This document shows, in pieces, positions 1 through 6,254 of a stretch of DNA of 6,336 bases. Source of the stretch: Planctomycetaceae bacterium. GTDB lineage: Bacteria; Planctomycetota; Planctomycetia; Pirellulales; Pirellulaceae. The stretch covers positions 1 through 6,336 of the forward strand of contig JAHEAM010000231.1 in NCBI GenBank assembly GCA_024642765.1, written 5' to 3'. Each line of letters opens with the position of its first letter. Position 1 is the stretch's first letter. A model generated the notes under the pieces. That model was given only the letters and a program-made list of their open reading frames with translations. It ran no database searches and was not told the origin of the DNA. The translations under genes and the position numbers were made by a program.

Positions 1-1324
1 GCTTTTCGACTTGTAGATAATGTGACGCTGCACCCTTCACCAAGATTGAGTTGCTTCGGTAATCGGCAATAATCACGACTGGGATGGGAGTCGTAACACC
101 CTGTCCGCCAAAGTTGTTTTGGGTCGATTGGCCGAAAAATTCACCAACACGAGTTTTGGCGTCGGCTGCCGACATGAATTTCAGCTTAAACGCCTTGAAT
201 TCTGTGCGATCTGGTTCTTCCATGTCGGGAACATCGAATTCTTTTACGATCTCTTCGATCTTTGCGATAGCCTCATTGCGACCCGTAACCAAGAGGCCGC
301 GCGGGTCAAGGATCGGACTAATCGTTGCCGGGCCAAGGTTGCCGGCAAAGCTACGATCATAAACATCTTGAACCGTGTCCGCAGTGGTTTGTGGATTTCC
401 GCCTGCAAGGTCTATACGCTTGATTTTGTCGCCGGCACGCTCGACTTTTTTCACCAAGCCTTCGATTGCTTCTTTGATGTTTTGGACCTTTTCAGGCGGG
501 CCGGAGACAACGATAATGTTTTGATCTGGAAAAAGCTCGATCTGAACCCGTCCCTCTTGAATTCTTGTGATCACCTGCGCTCCAGGCTTCAGGTCTTGAA
601 TGCCTTGAGGAAGTTGGACGGGGTCTTGGTCATTTGGTAACTGGGTATCTTGTAGTCGTTTAGGTGTACCCGTGTATTGCCCACCGGTAGTCACAACAAA
701 CGCTCCAGCATCTTTCGCGACGGATTCAATGACGTTCACGTCGACCATTGGTAATTCGACGACCTTGATTAGGTGGGTCGCTGATGGTTTGCCTTGTTGA
801 TCGATCAAGAAGACAAGGCGTTGCCATTCTTCAGCCGCCTTGGGTGAACCTTGAAACTCGACGGTTGATTGTTCCCGATTGATTACCATGAACGCGGGTT
901 CTTTGGCGGACGGCAATTCCAAACGGACCTGGCGACCATCGTTGAGCAACTCAGCCTTGGGGTTTACCAGCCAGCAGTTAACGAGGGTTTGTTCAAATTC
1001 TTGCCAAGTATGTGAAACTAATTTGTATGAAGTCTTTTTGATTGCTATTGGTGCAGCGAAACCAACGGGTGAGATTGGATTCAAACCGTCGGACGACACA
1101 TGCCCAGCATCACTGACTTTAGGTGCCATAGGCGTCATGGGTTGAAGCGAATAGTCCGCAGTTCGTGCGTCATATGTTGGGGAGGGTAGCTCTTGAAAGG
1201 AAGCCGTTTGAGCTTGGCAATTTCCACCAATGCCCAATAGGCCAATGGTCGCGATTGCTGTCGAGGTCAGCTGGCGTCCAAGAGTCCATGTTTTCGAAAA
1301 TTCCGGTTTGCGGGAATAAGTCAT
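1..1324 (-). CDS. Secretin-like protein, N-terminal 441 residues (runs off left edge)
   Basis: Reading the minus strand from the ATG at 1324-1322 gives 441 codons with no stop down to the window edge, so the C-terminal part lies outside. Residues 1-38 look like a Sec signal peptide: a basic start (MTYSRK), a hydrophobic core around LTSTAIATIGLLGIGG, and a CQA-QT cleavage site. Residues 40-95 are Pro/Ser-rich. Three alpha/beta modules resembling secretin N-domains (Secretin_N, N1-type) follow: about 183-292 (HLIKVVELP ... NIIVVSGPPEKVQNIKEAI), 300-364 (IKRIDLAGG ... GLLVTGRNEAIAKIEEIVKEFD) and 376-441 (FKAFKLKFMSAADAK ... VVIIADYRSNSILVKGA). The pattern of a pairing segment, then a 'D-x-R-x-N-x-I/L-V' strand, then a helix is typical of GspD/PilQ-type periplasmic rings. 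The pore (secretin) domain would lie off-window, so export through an outer-membrane channel is inference. An AAGG ribosome-binding site lies 9 nt before the ATG (1334-1337). Planctomycetes carry many such proteins of unknown cargo. Confidence 0.8.
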   Translation of the reverse strand, partial: MTYSRKPEFSKTWTLGRQLTSTAIATIGLLGIGGNCQAQTASFQELPSPTYDARTADYSLQPMTPMAPKVSDAGHVSSDGLNPISPVGFAAPIAIKKTSYKLVSHTWQEFEQTLVNCWLVNPKAELLNDGRQVRLELPSAKEPAFMVINREQSTVEFQGSPKAAEEWQRLVFLIDQQGKPSATHLIKVVELPMVDVNVIESVAKDAGAFVVTTGGQYTGTPKRLQDTQLPNDQDPVQLPQGIQDLKPGAQVITRIQEGRVQIELFPDQNIIVVSGPPEKVQNIKEAIEGLVKKVERAGDKIKRIDLAGGNPQTTADTVQDVYDRSFAGNLGPATISPILDPRGLLVTGRNEAIAKIEEIVKEFDVPDMEEPDRTEFKAFKLKFMSAADAKTRVGEFFGQSTQNNFGGQGVTTPIPVVIIADYRSNSILVKGAASHYLQVEK

Positions 1325-1732
1325 TTTAGCTTGCCTTAGTTTTTTACGAATTAGCTAGTAATTGTCAGGGGTTAGGTAGGTTTTTATTTCCTTATCCTGA
1401 CTTGTCGCGCCACTTAGCCCTCTCTCTAAGGTGCACTTCCAATAAACTTGCATTTCTTTGAAGTTCCAAAACCCTATATAGATTTCCGAGTTCTTGGAAA
1501 GCTCCTACAATCGTAACAATCGGCAATCTCGATCCCATCGCCAAAACATTTCTTGACGAAACAACCGAAACAATCGGAAAACTTTGACAAATCTGACGCT
1601 GCACCGTTACGCTAGCAAACTGATGGCGATTCAGATTTTTATTTGGTTTTCGCCCCCGCATAGTGCGATTTGAAAAGAGACGATACGATATTGCGTCAAA
1701 CTAAAATCTGTCATCTGGTTGATTAAGGAAAA
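1325..1732. promoter_or_regulatory. Divergent intergenic region between secretin-like gene and ychF
   Basis: These 408 bp are AT-richer than the flanking genes and must carry both divergent promoters. For the minus gene, CTGACA (1363-1368) and TAAAAA (1341-1346) are 16 bp apart, but the implied start would leave almost no room upstream of the AAGG at 1334-1337, so this is weak. For ychF, TTGACA at 1584-1589 is a perfect -35, but the best -10 18 bp on (TACGCT, 1608-1613) matches only 3 of 6. The ychF ribosome-binding site is AAGGA at 1725-1729. The nonamer aacaatcgg occurs twice (1515-1523 and 1569-1577). I see no RNA gene or convincing small protein here. Confidence 0.4.
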
Positions 1733-2821
1733 ATGGAAGCAGGAATTGTTGGATTGCCCAACGTTGGTAAAAGTACTCTCTTCAATGCACTGACAGCGTC
1801 GAAATCGGCTCAAAGTGCAAATTATCCCTTTTGCACGATCGAACCAAACGAGGGCATGGTTCCGGTCCCTGACGAGCGACTTCACACCATCACGAAATAT
1901 ATCCCGCCGCAAAAAGTAATTCCTGCGATGCTCAAACTCGTTGACATTGCGGGAATTGTGAAAGGCGCGAGTGAGGGAGAGGGACTTGGGAATAAGTTCC
2001 TGAGCCATATCCGCGAGGTCGATGCTATTATCCAGGTCGTTCGTTGTTTCGAAGACCCAGATGTTATACATGTTAGCGGCGCGGTCGATCCGCTTTCTGA
2101 TATTGCGATCGTCGAAACGGAACTAATGTTTGCGGATGTCGAGCTGTTGCAAACGGCATTGCCAAAAGCCGAACGGGCGGCCCGACTAAACGACAAAGAC
2201 GCTAAGATTCGTTATGAAGTCATCAAGAAATGCCTTGAGCAAATGGAAAAGGAATTGCCGCTGCGAAAACTGGACTTCAAGCCCGACGAGAAACGAGCGG
2301 TTAGTAGTTTCGGATTGATGACGGCCAAGCCAATCTTGTATGTTGCAAATGTCAGCGAAGATGACCTCGAAGGGAAAAACCCGATGGTCCAGGCTGTTCG
2401 GGATCATGCAAAAGAAGTGGGTGCGGGTGTTGTTGCCGTTTGTGCAAAAATCGAATCAGAGGTCGCAGAACTTGACGAAGCCGATCGAGCGGAAATGTTG
2501 GAAGCCGTAGGCTTAAAGGAGCCGGCACTTTCGGTCCTGGCGCGAGAAGCCTACAAGACGCTCGGATTGCAAAGCTATTTTACTGCCGGTGAGAAGGAAG
2601 TGCGGGCCTGGACGATTCCAATTGGTGCGACGGCCCCTCAAGGTGCCGGTGTTATCCACTCCGACTTTGAAAAAGGATTCATCCGCGCCGAAGTCTATTC
2701 CCTAGAAGATCTTGTCACTCACGAATCGGAAGCAAAAATTCGGCAAGCTGGAAAACTGCGGGTTGAAGGGAAAACTTACATAATGCAAGACGGCGATATC
2801 TGCCATTTCTTGTTCAATTAG
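1733..2821 (+). CDS. ychF: YchF/OLA1-type redox-regulated ribosome-binding P-loop ATPase
   Basis: This is a complete 362-residue protein, essentially the length of E. coli YchF (363), and alignable by eye end to end. The P-loop GLPNVGKST is at residues 7-15, FCTIEPN at 33-39, the G3 motif DIAG at 71-74, and GASEGEGLGNKFL at 78-90. The fourth motif is NVSE (206-209) rather than the NKxD of true GTPases. This is the family signature and explains why YchF/OLA1 proteins prefer ATP. A helical, charged insert spans about 130-200. The C-terminal TGS domain runs from about 282 to 362 (SYFTAGEKEVRAWTIP, HSDFEKGFIRAE, DGDICHFLFN) and is intact. Family knowledge: cytosolic, binds ribosomes, linked to translation and oxidative-stress responses. 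The ATG has AAGGA close upstream (1725-1729, 3 nt spacing), and no in-frame alternative looks better. It is monocistronic here: divergent from the secretin-like gene and convergent with the desulfurase. Confidence 0.97.
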   Translation: MEAGIVGLPNVGKSTLFNALTASKSAQSANYPFCTIEPNEGMVPVPDERLHTITKYIPPQKVIPAMLKLVDIAGIVKGASEGEGLGNKFLSHIREVDAIIQVVRCFEDPDVIHVSGAVDPLSDIAIVETELMFADVELLQTALPKAERAARLNDKDAKIRYEVIKKCLEQMEKELPLRKLDFKPDEKRAVSSFGLMTAKPILYVANVSEDDLEGKNPMVQAVRDHAKEVGAGVVAVCAKIESEVAELDEADRAEMLEAVGLKEPALSVLAREAYKTLGLQSYFTAGEKEVRAWTIPIGATAPQGAGVIHSDFEKGFIRAEVYSLEDLVTHESEAKIRQAGKLRVEGKTYIMQDGDICHFLFN

Positions 2822-2882
2822 TTACCAGCTTAATTAAGCACAAAATCAACAGTGAGTTGCCTGCAGCCGCTGGTAGCTTTTT
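2820..2882 (+). terminator. Possible ychF terminator, overlapping the convergent gene's 3' end
   Basis: The arms agttaccagc (2820-2829) and gctggtagct (2869-2878) pair over 10 bp with one G-U, followed by TTTT (2879-2882). The loop is long (39 nt) but contains its own perfect 12-bp palindrome, gcttaattaagc (2828-2839), in the 24-bp gap between the two stop codons. The 3' arm lies inside the end of the cysteine desulfurase gene. The long loop makes this weaker than a classical intrinsic terminator. Confidence 0.35.
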
Positions 2883-4015
2883 GTAAGTTCGTCTGCAGCG
2901 AATTCGATTTCGGTTGAAGTAGTGAAACGACTCAATCCAAATCGAATACTTGAGCGCACAGCGTCTGGATCAAGGCCGAGGGCCTGCAAAACGTGACTTG
3001 GCTCAGTGCTTGTTGCGGTACATGCACTCCCACTCGAAACACAAACGTTTGGCGTCAAACTCATCAACGTATGACCATCCACCATCGGGAACTGCACATT
3101 CAGATTGTTGGGTAATCGTTGATTGGGGAGTGAGGGGCCGTTCAAGACCAAATCAGGTATTTTGGATTTCAAACGATTCCAAAGATCATCTCGTAATGTG
3201 AGCAGTGCTTCATTGTTGGATACTCGTTCCATGTTGGCTATTTCCAATGCAGTAGCCAAACCGACAATGCCTGGCACGTTCAATGTCCCACCACGTCGCC
3301 CGCGTTCCTGACCGCCACCTGTTACTATCGGATTGAAGCGAACGGGAGAGGCTCCTCCGCGAACAAACAACACTCCAATTCCCTTTGGCCCATGAATTTT
3401 GTGGCCAGAGAAACTCATAGCCGCGATTGGAGTCTGCGCTAAATCGAGTGAAATTTTGCCGACAGCTTGGGTTGCATCGCAATGCAATGGCACTTTTTTG
3501 TCTTGGCAAGCATTTACCAGACTTTCGATGGGTTGAAGCGTCCCGACCTCATTGTTTGCCCACATGACCGACGCCAGAATGGTGTCAGGGCGCAGGGCTA
3601 TCTTAAAATCGTCGACGTTGATTGTCCCTGAGTATGCGCTATCGTTTGGAGCAACACTCATTAACGTGGATGTGAAGCCCCGCCGTTCAAGCTTGCGAAT
3701 CACGGAAATGACCGATGGGTGTTCCGTCGATACGCTCAAAACGTGCCCGCATTTTTTCCGGTCGGCAATGCCTTCGATTGCGAGGCAATTGCTTTCAGTG
3801 GAACCACTTGTGAACACAATTTCGTTGGGCTCGCAGTTCAGGCAGGTGGCAACTCGTTGTCGCGCGTTTGCGACCAATTCTTCGACATGCCGACCCATTA
3901 CGTGGGTAACGCTGCCCGGATTCGCATAGTACTCCTCAAACATCGGTAACATCGCTTCAACGACGCGCCGGTCGCATCGTGTGGTGGCATGATTGTCGAG
4001 ATAGATAGCGGACAT
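2846..4015 (-). CDS. Cysteine desulfurase, group I (IscS/NifS family)
   Basis: This 389-residue PLP enzyme takes sulfur from L-cysteine, giving alanine and an enzyme persulfide for Fe-S cluster assembly and thiolation. Visible landmarks: IYLDNHATT at 4-12, the PLP-stacking histidine in STEHPSV (H99), MWANNEVGTLQP (151-162), the PLP-binding CDATQ (D180, Q183), the Schiff-base lysine in SFSGHK (K206), the GGGQERGRRGGT loop (233-244), and the catalytic cysteine in SSGSACTATS (C332). The long SSGSAC loop places it in group I (IscS/NifS) rather than SufS. IscS and NifS cannot be separated here because no iscU, iscR or nif gene is nearby. The frame stays open to 4093, but I chose the ATG at 4015: the extra 26 residues would overlap the upstream gene, and the family normally begins a few residues before YLDNHATT. 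No strong Shine-Dalgarno precedes it. It starts 10 bp after the stop of the DUF454 gene, so the two are probably cotranscribed. Confidence 0.95.
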   Translation of the reverse strand: MSAIYLDNHATTRCDRRVVEAMLPMFEEYYANPGSVTHVMGRHVEELVANARQRVATCLNCEPNEIVFTSGSTESNCLAIEGIADRKKCGHVLSVSTEHPSVISVIRKLERRGFTSTLMSVAPNDSAYSGTINVDDFKIALRPDTILASVMWANNEVGTLQPIESLVNACQDKKVPLHCDATQAVGKISLDLAQTPIAAMSFSGHKIHGPKGIGVLFVRGGASPVRFNPIVTGGGQERGRRGGTLNVPGIVGLATALEIANMERVSNNEALLTLRDDLWNRLKSKIPDLVLNGPSLPNQRLPNNLNVQFPMVDGHTLMSLTPNVCVSSGSACTATSTEPSHVLQALGLDPDAVRSSIRFGLSRFTTSTEIEFAADELTKSYQRLQATHC

Positions 4016-4025
4016 TGAGTTTTTT

Positions 4026-4568
4026 CTAGCTTGTGACGCGTTTGGCAAAACGTCCAAATCGAGAAATGAACCAAGTACCAACAAGGCCGGCAATCAACAC
4101 CGTGGGAATAGCCCAGGTTCTGACAGGCTCCAAGCGATAGAGAACTAGGCAACTAAAAAGAATGCTGGTCCACATAATGGCTATTGATAAAAGGCGAGCT
4201 TTTAACGGGAAGCAATCCGTTCCATTCATAATTCTCAAGTAAGGTGAGAAGAATCTGTTTCGGACCAAACGGTGCTCCAGAGCGGGACAACTTTTCGTTA
4301 GAAGGAATGACGCAACCAGTAGCGGGCCAAGAGTCGGTATGCCCGGCAAAAAAACACCGATCGCTGCAATCACTACAAACAGAATTCCAACCCCAGCGAA
4401 TACGACCCGTCGGAGCAAGTCACCAGGTCCAACAAAAATCTTGTCACTGTTCGAAGCACTTATATTCGAAGCACTAATATTAGCCTCGCTGTGGGCAACT
4501 TCGCAGTGGCCGAGCCGTGACAAAGATTGCGGGCTAAGCTGTTTTTCGAATTCGCGTGTCGGTGTCAT
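4026..4568 (-). CDS. YbaN/DUF454-family small inner-membrane protein
   Basis: The protein has 180 residues from the ATG at 4568. A TTG at 4586 would add six residues, and an in-frame TAA lies further upstream. Neither start has a good Shine-Dalgarno, so the start is uncertain. Numbered from the ATG, residues 1-48 are a polar, low-complexity cytoplasmic tail, including a duplicated NISAS. The core then matches DUF454/YbaN: a hydrophobic segment at about 55-75, LPGIPTLGPLLVASFLLTKS (74-93) corresponding to the family's LPxxPTTPFLLLAAxxFxxS, and HRLVRNRFFSPYLRIMNG (99-116) corresponding to the H-xx-L-xx-H/N-xx-F-GPY signature. Two further membrane segments follow at about 126-145 and 151-170. 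The usual TTP-type triplet appears as TLG. The molecular function of the family is not known. It is the first gene of a probable two-gene unit with the cysteine desulfurase. Confidence 0.8.
   Translation of the reverse strand: MTPTREFEKQLSPQSLSRLGHCEVAHSEANISASNISASNSDKIFVGPGDLLRRVVFAGVGILFVVIAAIGVFLPGIPTLGPLLVASFLLTKSCPALEHRLVRNRFFSPYLRIMNGTDCFPLKARLLSIAIMWTSILFSCLVLYRLEPVRTWAIPTVLIAGLVGTWFISRFGRFAKRVTS
4451..4480. repeat. 15-bp tandem duplication inside the DUF454 gene
   Basis: Two adjacent 15-mers, tcgaagcacttatat (4451-4465) and tcgaagcactaatat (4466-4480), differ at one base. Fifteen bases keep the frame, so the minus-strand protein gains a second NISAS copy in its polar N-terminal tail, ahead of the membrane core. 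Confidence 0.85.
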
Positions 4569-4637
4569 TCGCGCGGCAATCGACAAATGGTTATTAGAAC
4601 TATCCTGTTAGAGGCAAAGCGGATGCTTCATCTTGGA

Positions 4638-4643
4638 ATTATA
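4638..4643 (-). promoter_or_regulatory. Candidate -10 box for the DUF454-desulfurase unit
   Basis: On the minus strand there is a perfect TATAAT (plus-strand attata) that would start transcription near 4631, about 45-63 nt before the gene's possible starts. No -35 hexamer resembling TTGACA sits 16-18 bp upstream, so the call rests on the -10 and its position. Confidence 0.35.
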
Positions 4644-4705
4644 GCGAGTCCCAACCGAATGCCGAGTTCCATAGACTCCTTTTTGAAACGTGCGTTTGTC
4701 GTTTT

Positions 4706-4735
4706 TTGACATTTTCGGGACTAGCCTAATATTAT
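4706..4735 (+). promoter_or_regulatory. Sigma70-type promoter of the tRNA-fMet gene
   Basis: A perfect -35 TTGACA (4706-4711) is followed after 18 bp by TATTAT (4730-4735, 5 of 6 against TATAAT). The overlapping TAATAT at 4727-4732 would give a 15-bp spacer. Transcription would start near 4742, leaving a 5' leader of about 67 nt to be removed from the tRNA precursor by RNase P. It points towards the tRNA and lies in the gap divergent from the DUF454 gene. Confidence 0.65.
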
Positions 4736-4808
4736 TGCGTTTGAACAAAAACTAAGGAAGAAACTCAAACAGGCCTAGGCGCAAATCCCATTTTAGGTAC
4801 TATATCAG

Positions 4809-4882
<74 letters not shown>

Positions 4883-4886
4883 CTTC

Positions 4887-4930
4887 AACCCCACGGTAGC
4901 GAAATTGAGCGACCGCGGGGTTTTGTTTTG
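4887..4930 (+). terminator. Rho-independent terminator of the tRNA-fMet gene
   Basis: Arms aaccccacggt (4887-4897) and accgcggggtt (4912-4922) form an 11-position stem with a single A-C mismatch and a 14-nt loop. The run ttttgtttt (4921-4929) follows. It begins 4 nt after the tRNA 3' end, ending a single-gene transcript. Confidence 0.85.
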
Positions 4931-5278
4931 CGCTGGCGGTGAGACGGGGTGGCTTATCCCCAGTTTTCGCAAGGGTTTGCGACAGTCACGTAGCGTTTCG
5001 AGTCTCTCTCCTGACGTCGCGCGCGACTCGACCTATTCACACGGGTTCTCCTTCGGAGCCCATTTCTGCCCCAAACTCTCGGCGGTCTCTCTGTCTTCAG
5101 CCGCCTGGGTTAAGATGTGTTGCTCTCGCCCAATCGGTCGCAACCTACCGGGGTTGGGAACGGAGAGTTGAAACGGCGAAAATCGCAATTGCTGGGTCTC
5201 GGGGGTTATCGGGTTTCACGCGGCCAAACGAGAGGATCCGGTCATGTAAGCGAGGCGACTGTGGACACACTGAATTGT
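4931..5278. other. GC-rich stretch with no convincing gene
   Basis: About 350 bp between the tRNA terminator and the first broken gene. Frames are open on the plus strand (for example from 4905 and from 4939), but the predicted proteins are rich in Arg, Ser and Pro, show no recognisable domain, have no good ribosome-binding site, and the longer one runs antisense through the better-supported minus-strand remnant at 5279. Base composition is clearly higher in GC than the left half of the window. Most likely this is non-coding or heavily decayed accessory DNA. Confidence 0.5.
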
Positions 5279-5656
5279 TCACGACTTCCTCTTGTTGGCG
5301 ATTACGCATCGCACCGTTGCCTTGCATTCATGCTTGTCGAGTGTCAAACAGTTTAGAAACTCGTCGCGGACGTGCTCAAATTCCGACCCGCAATAGTCGC
5401 GAAGCATGTACATCCGGTCGAAGCGCGTCTGCCACGCCTCAACAACATCAGGCGAGGAACGTCCTGAAAAGCTCACCTCTCTGTCTGGTACGGTGAAGTT
5501 ATGTGACGCCTCCATGCCCAACTGTTCTAGGATGTCCGGAATCTTGCCCCCCATTCGGAAGTCGTACCGCGCCTGGGTAAGGGATTCTTCCACATAGCCG
5601 TTCAGCAGTTCACGCGTGCGGGGCGATCGCGTCCGTAGTGGATCTGAATGTGGCAA
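5279..5656 (-). pseudogene. Remnant of an unidentified protein, methyltransferase-like C-terminus
   Basis: A minus-strand frame of 125 codons ends at TGA 5279-5281. From about residue 15 it looks like genuine protein: RELLNGYVEESL, then IPDILEQLGMEA, FTVPDREVSF, and an amphipathic end with RFDRMYMLRDYCG, VRDEFLNCLT, and KATVRCVIANKRKS. By eye this resembles the C-terminal region of some SAM-dependent methyltransferases, but no SAM-binding motif is present and I cannot verify it. The start looks artificial: the first 10-15 residues overlap another coding-like frame (5602-5772), and no Shine-Dalgarno precedes the ATG at 5656. It is either the downstream, frame-shifted half of one broken gene or a separate fragment joined by rearrangement near 5610-5640. 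Confidence 0.45.
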
Positions 5657-5772
5657 GGAAACGCTTCGGCCAAGTTCTCGAGTAGCTAAGGCCGATGTCC
5701 GTTCTTGGCGTAGATGAGTAAGTCGTACGCATCCGGCAGCGGCTCACCGGGCCAGGGACCGATCGGGTACAG
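5602..5772 (-). pseudogene. Remnant of a glycosyltransferase-like protein with an in-frame amber codon
   Basis: On the minus strand, codons from 5772 read LYPIGPWPGEPLPDAYDLL, then IYAKNGHRP, then TAG (5688-5686), then LLENLAEAFPCHIQIHYGR in the same frame, ending at TGA 5604-5602. Joining across the stop gives GHRP-x-LLENL, so a GAG-to-TAG change is the simplest explanation. The 'YDLLIYxKNGH...LLxxLxxxFP...I.YGR' pattern resembles a segment found in some group 1-type glycosyltransferases; this is recall only. The N-terminal side is cut by the IS3 remnant, whose coding resemblance begins in the same bases (about 5768-5780). The downstream side shifts into the frame of the 5279-5656 remnant. 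Confidence 0.45.
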
Positions 5773-6226
5773 CCGAAAGTGCCTTGCGATTGACGTGGCA
5801 AGGAAGTTGGGGAGTGAAGACGTGCTGGAGCGTCTGAATGAACTGTTCATTCGTCGTGGAGTCCCGAAATACCTTCGACGCGGTAACGGTCCAGAATTTA
5901 CATCCAGTCGGGTTCGCCAGTGGCTTCAAAAGATGGAGGTAAATACCCTGTTCATGGAGCCAGGCAGCCTCTGGGAGAATAGGTATGTCGAATCGTTCCA
6001 TGGGAAGATGCTAGATCAGCTATTGAATACGGAGCTGTTCGACACGTTGCTGGAGGCGAAGGTGCTCATTGAGCGTTGGCGGGTTCACGACAACACAGAG
6101 CGTCCGCATCGTTCACTGGGAGGTCGTCCACCGGCCCCAACGGTGATCGCCTCGCAACTGCCTGCTTCCGCTACGCTCCAGCAGACAGTCGCGGAATACC
6201 CAAGGCATTGTACAAAACTATCGTAA
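5768..6226 (+). pseudogene. IS3-family transposase (OrfB, DDE/rve core), 5'-truncated and inactivated
   Basis: Resemblance starts at YSRKCLAIDVARKL (5768) and continues to TAA 6224-6226, about 152 residues. An intact OrfB has roughly 270-290, so the N-terminal half, the first catalytic Asp and the upstream orfA are missing. Visible IS3 landmarks: RRGVPKYLR, NGPEF, PGSLWENRYVESFHGKMLDQLLN, TLLEAKVLIERWR, and NTERPHRSLGGRPPAP. The usual SDNGPEF reads RGNGPEF: codon 5882-5884 is GGT (Gly) in place of the second catalytic Asp. The third catalytic residue is kept as the Glu of YVES (5990-5992), with 35 residues between, as in the DD(35)E pattern. WENG has also become WENR. The open frame extends back to an ATG at 5714, but that part is not transposase-like and overlaps the minus-strand remnant. 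It cannot encode an active enzyme. Confidence 0.85.
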
Positions 6227-6254
6227 AGGCTGTATCATTCGTGGGGGCCGGTCA
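5768..6254 (+). mobile_element. Partial IS3-family insertion sequence, right-hand part only
   Basis: The transposase fragment plus a 28-bp tail. The tail ends with ggggccggtca (6244-6254), which read inwards begins TGACCGGCCCC; this looks like an IS3-type terminal repeat starting with TG and a C-rich tract. No matching left end occurs in the window, so the right boundary is inferred and the left boundary (5768-5780) is only where transposase resemblance stops. Confidence 0.5.

Noticed and set aside
119..640. 173-codon plus-strand ORF at the left edge
   Set aside because: It is antisense to the secretin-like frame, which shows a signal peptide and three domain-like modules; the plus frame shows none.
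1392..1661. 89-codon minus-strand ORF in the secretin/ychF gap
   Set aside because: No ribosome-binding site, no recognisable motif, low-complexity residue make-up, and it fills a region that must hold two divergent promoters.
4016..4093. 26-residue N-terminal extension of the cysteine desulfurase
   Set aside because: It would overlap the end of the DUF454 gene and precede the family's usual start; the ATG at 4015 fits the family length.
4798..4803. TACTAT just upstream of the tRNA as its -10 box
   Set aside because: There is no -35 at the right distance and it would start transcription on the tRNA itself; the TTGACA-18-TATTAT pair upstream is much better.
4939..5496. 185-codon plus-strand ORF downstream of the tRNA
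   Set aside because: Arg/Ser/Pro-rich translation without domain features and no good Shine-Dalgarno. Its second half is antisense to the more protein-like minus-strand remnant at 5279-5656.
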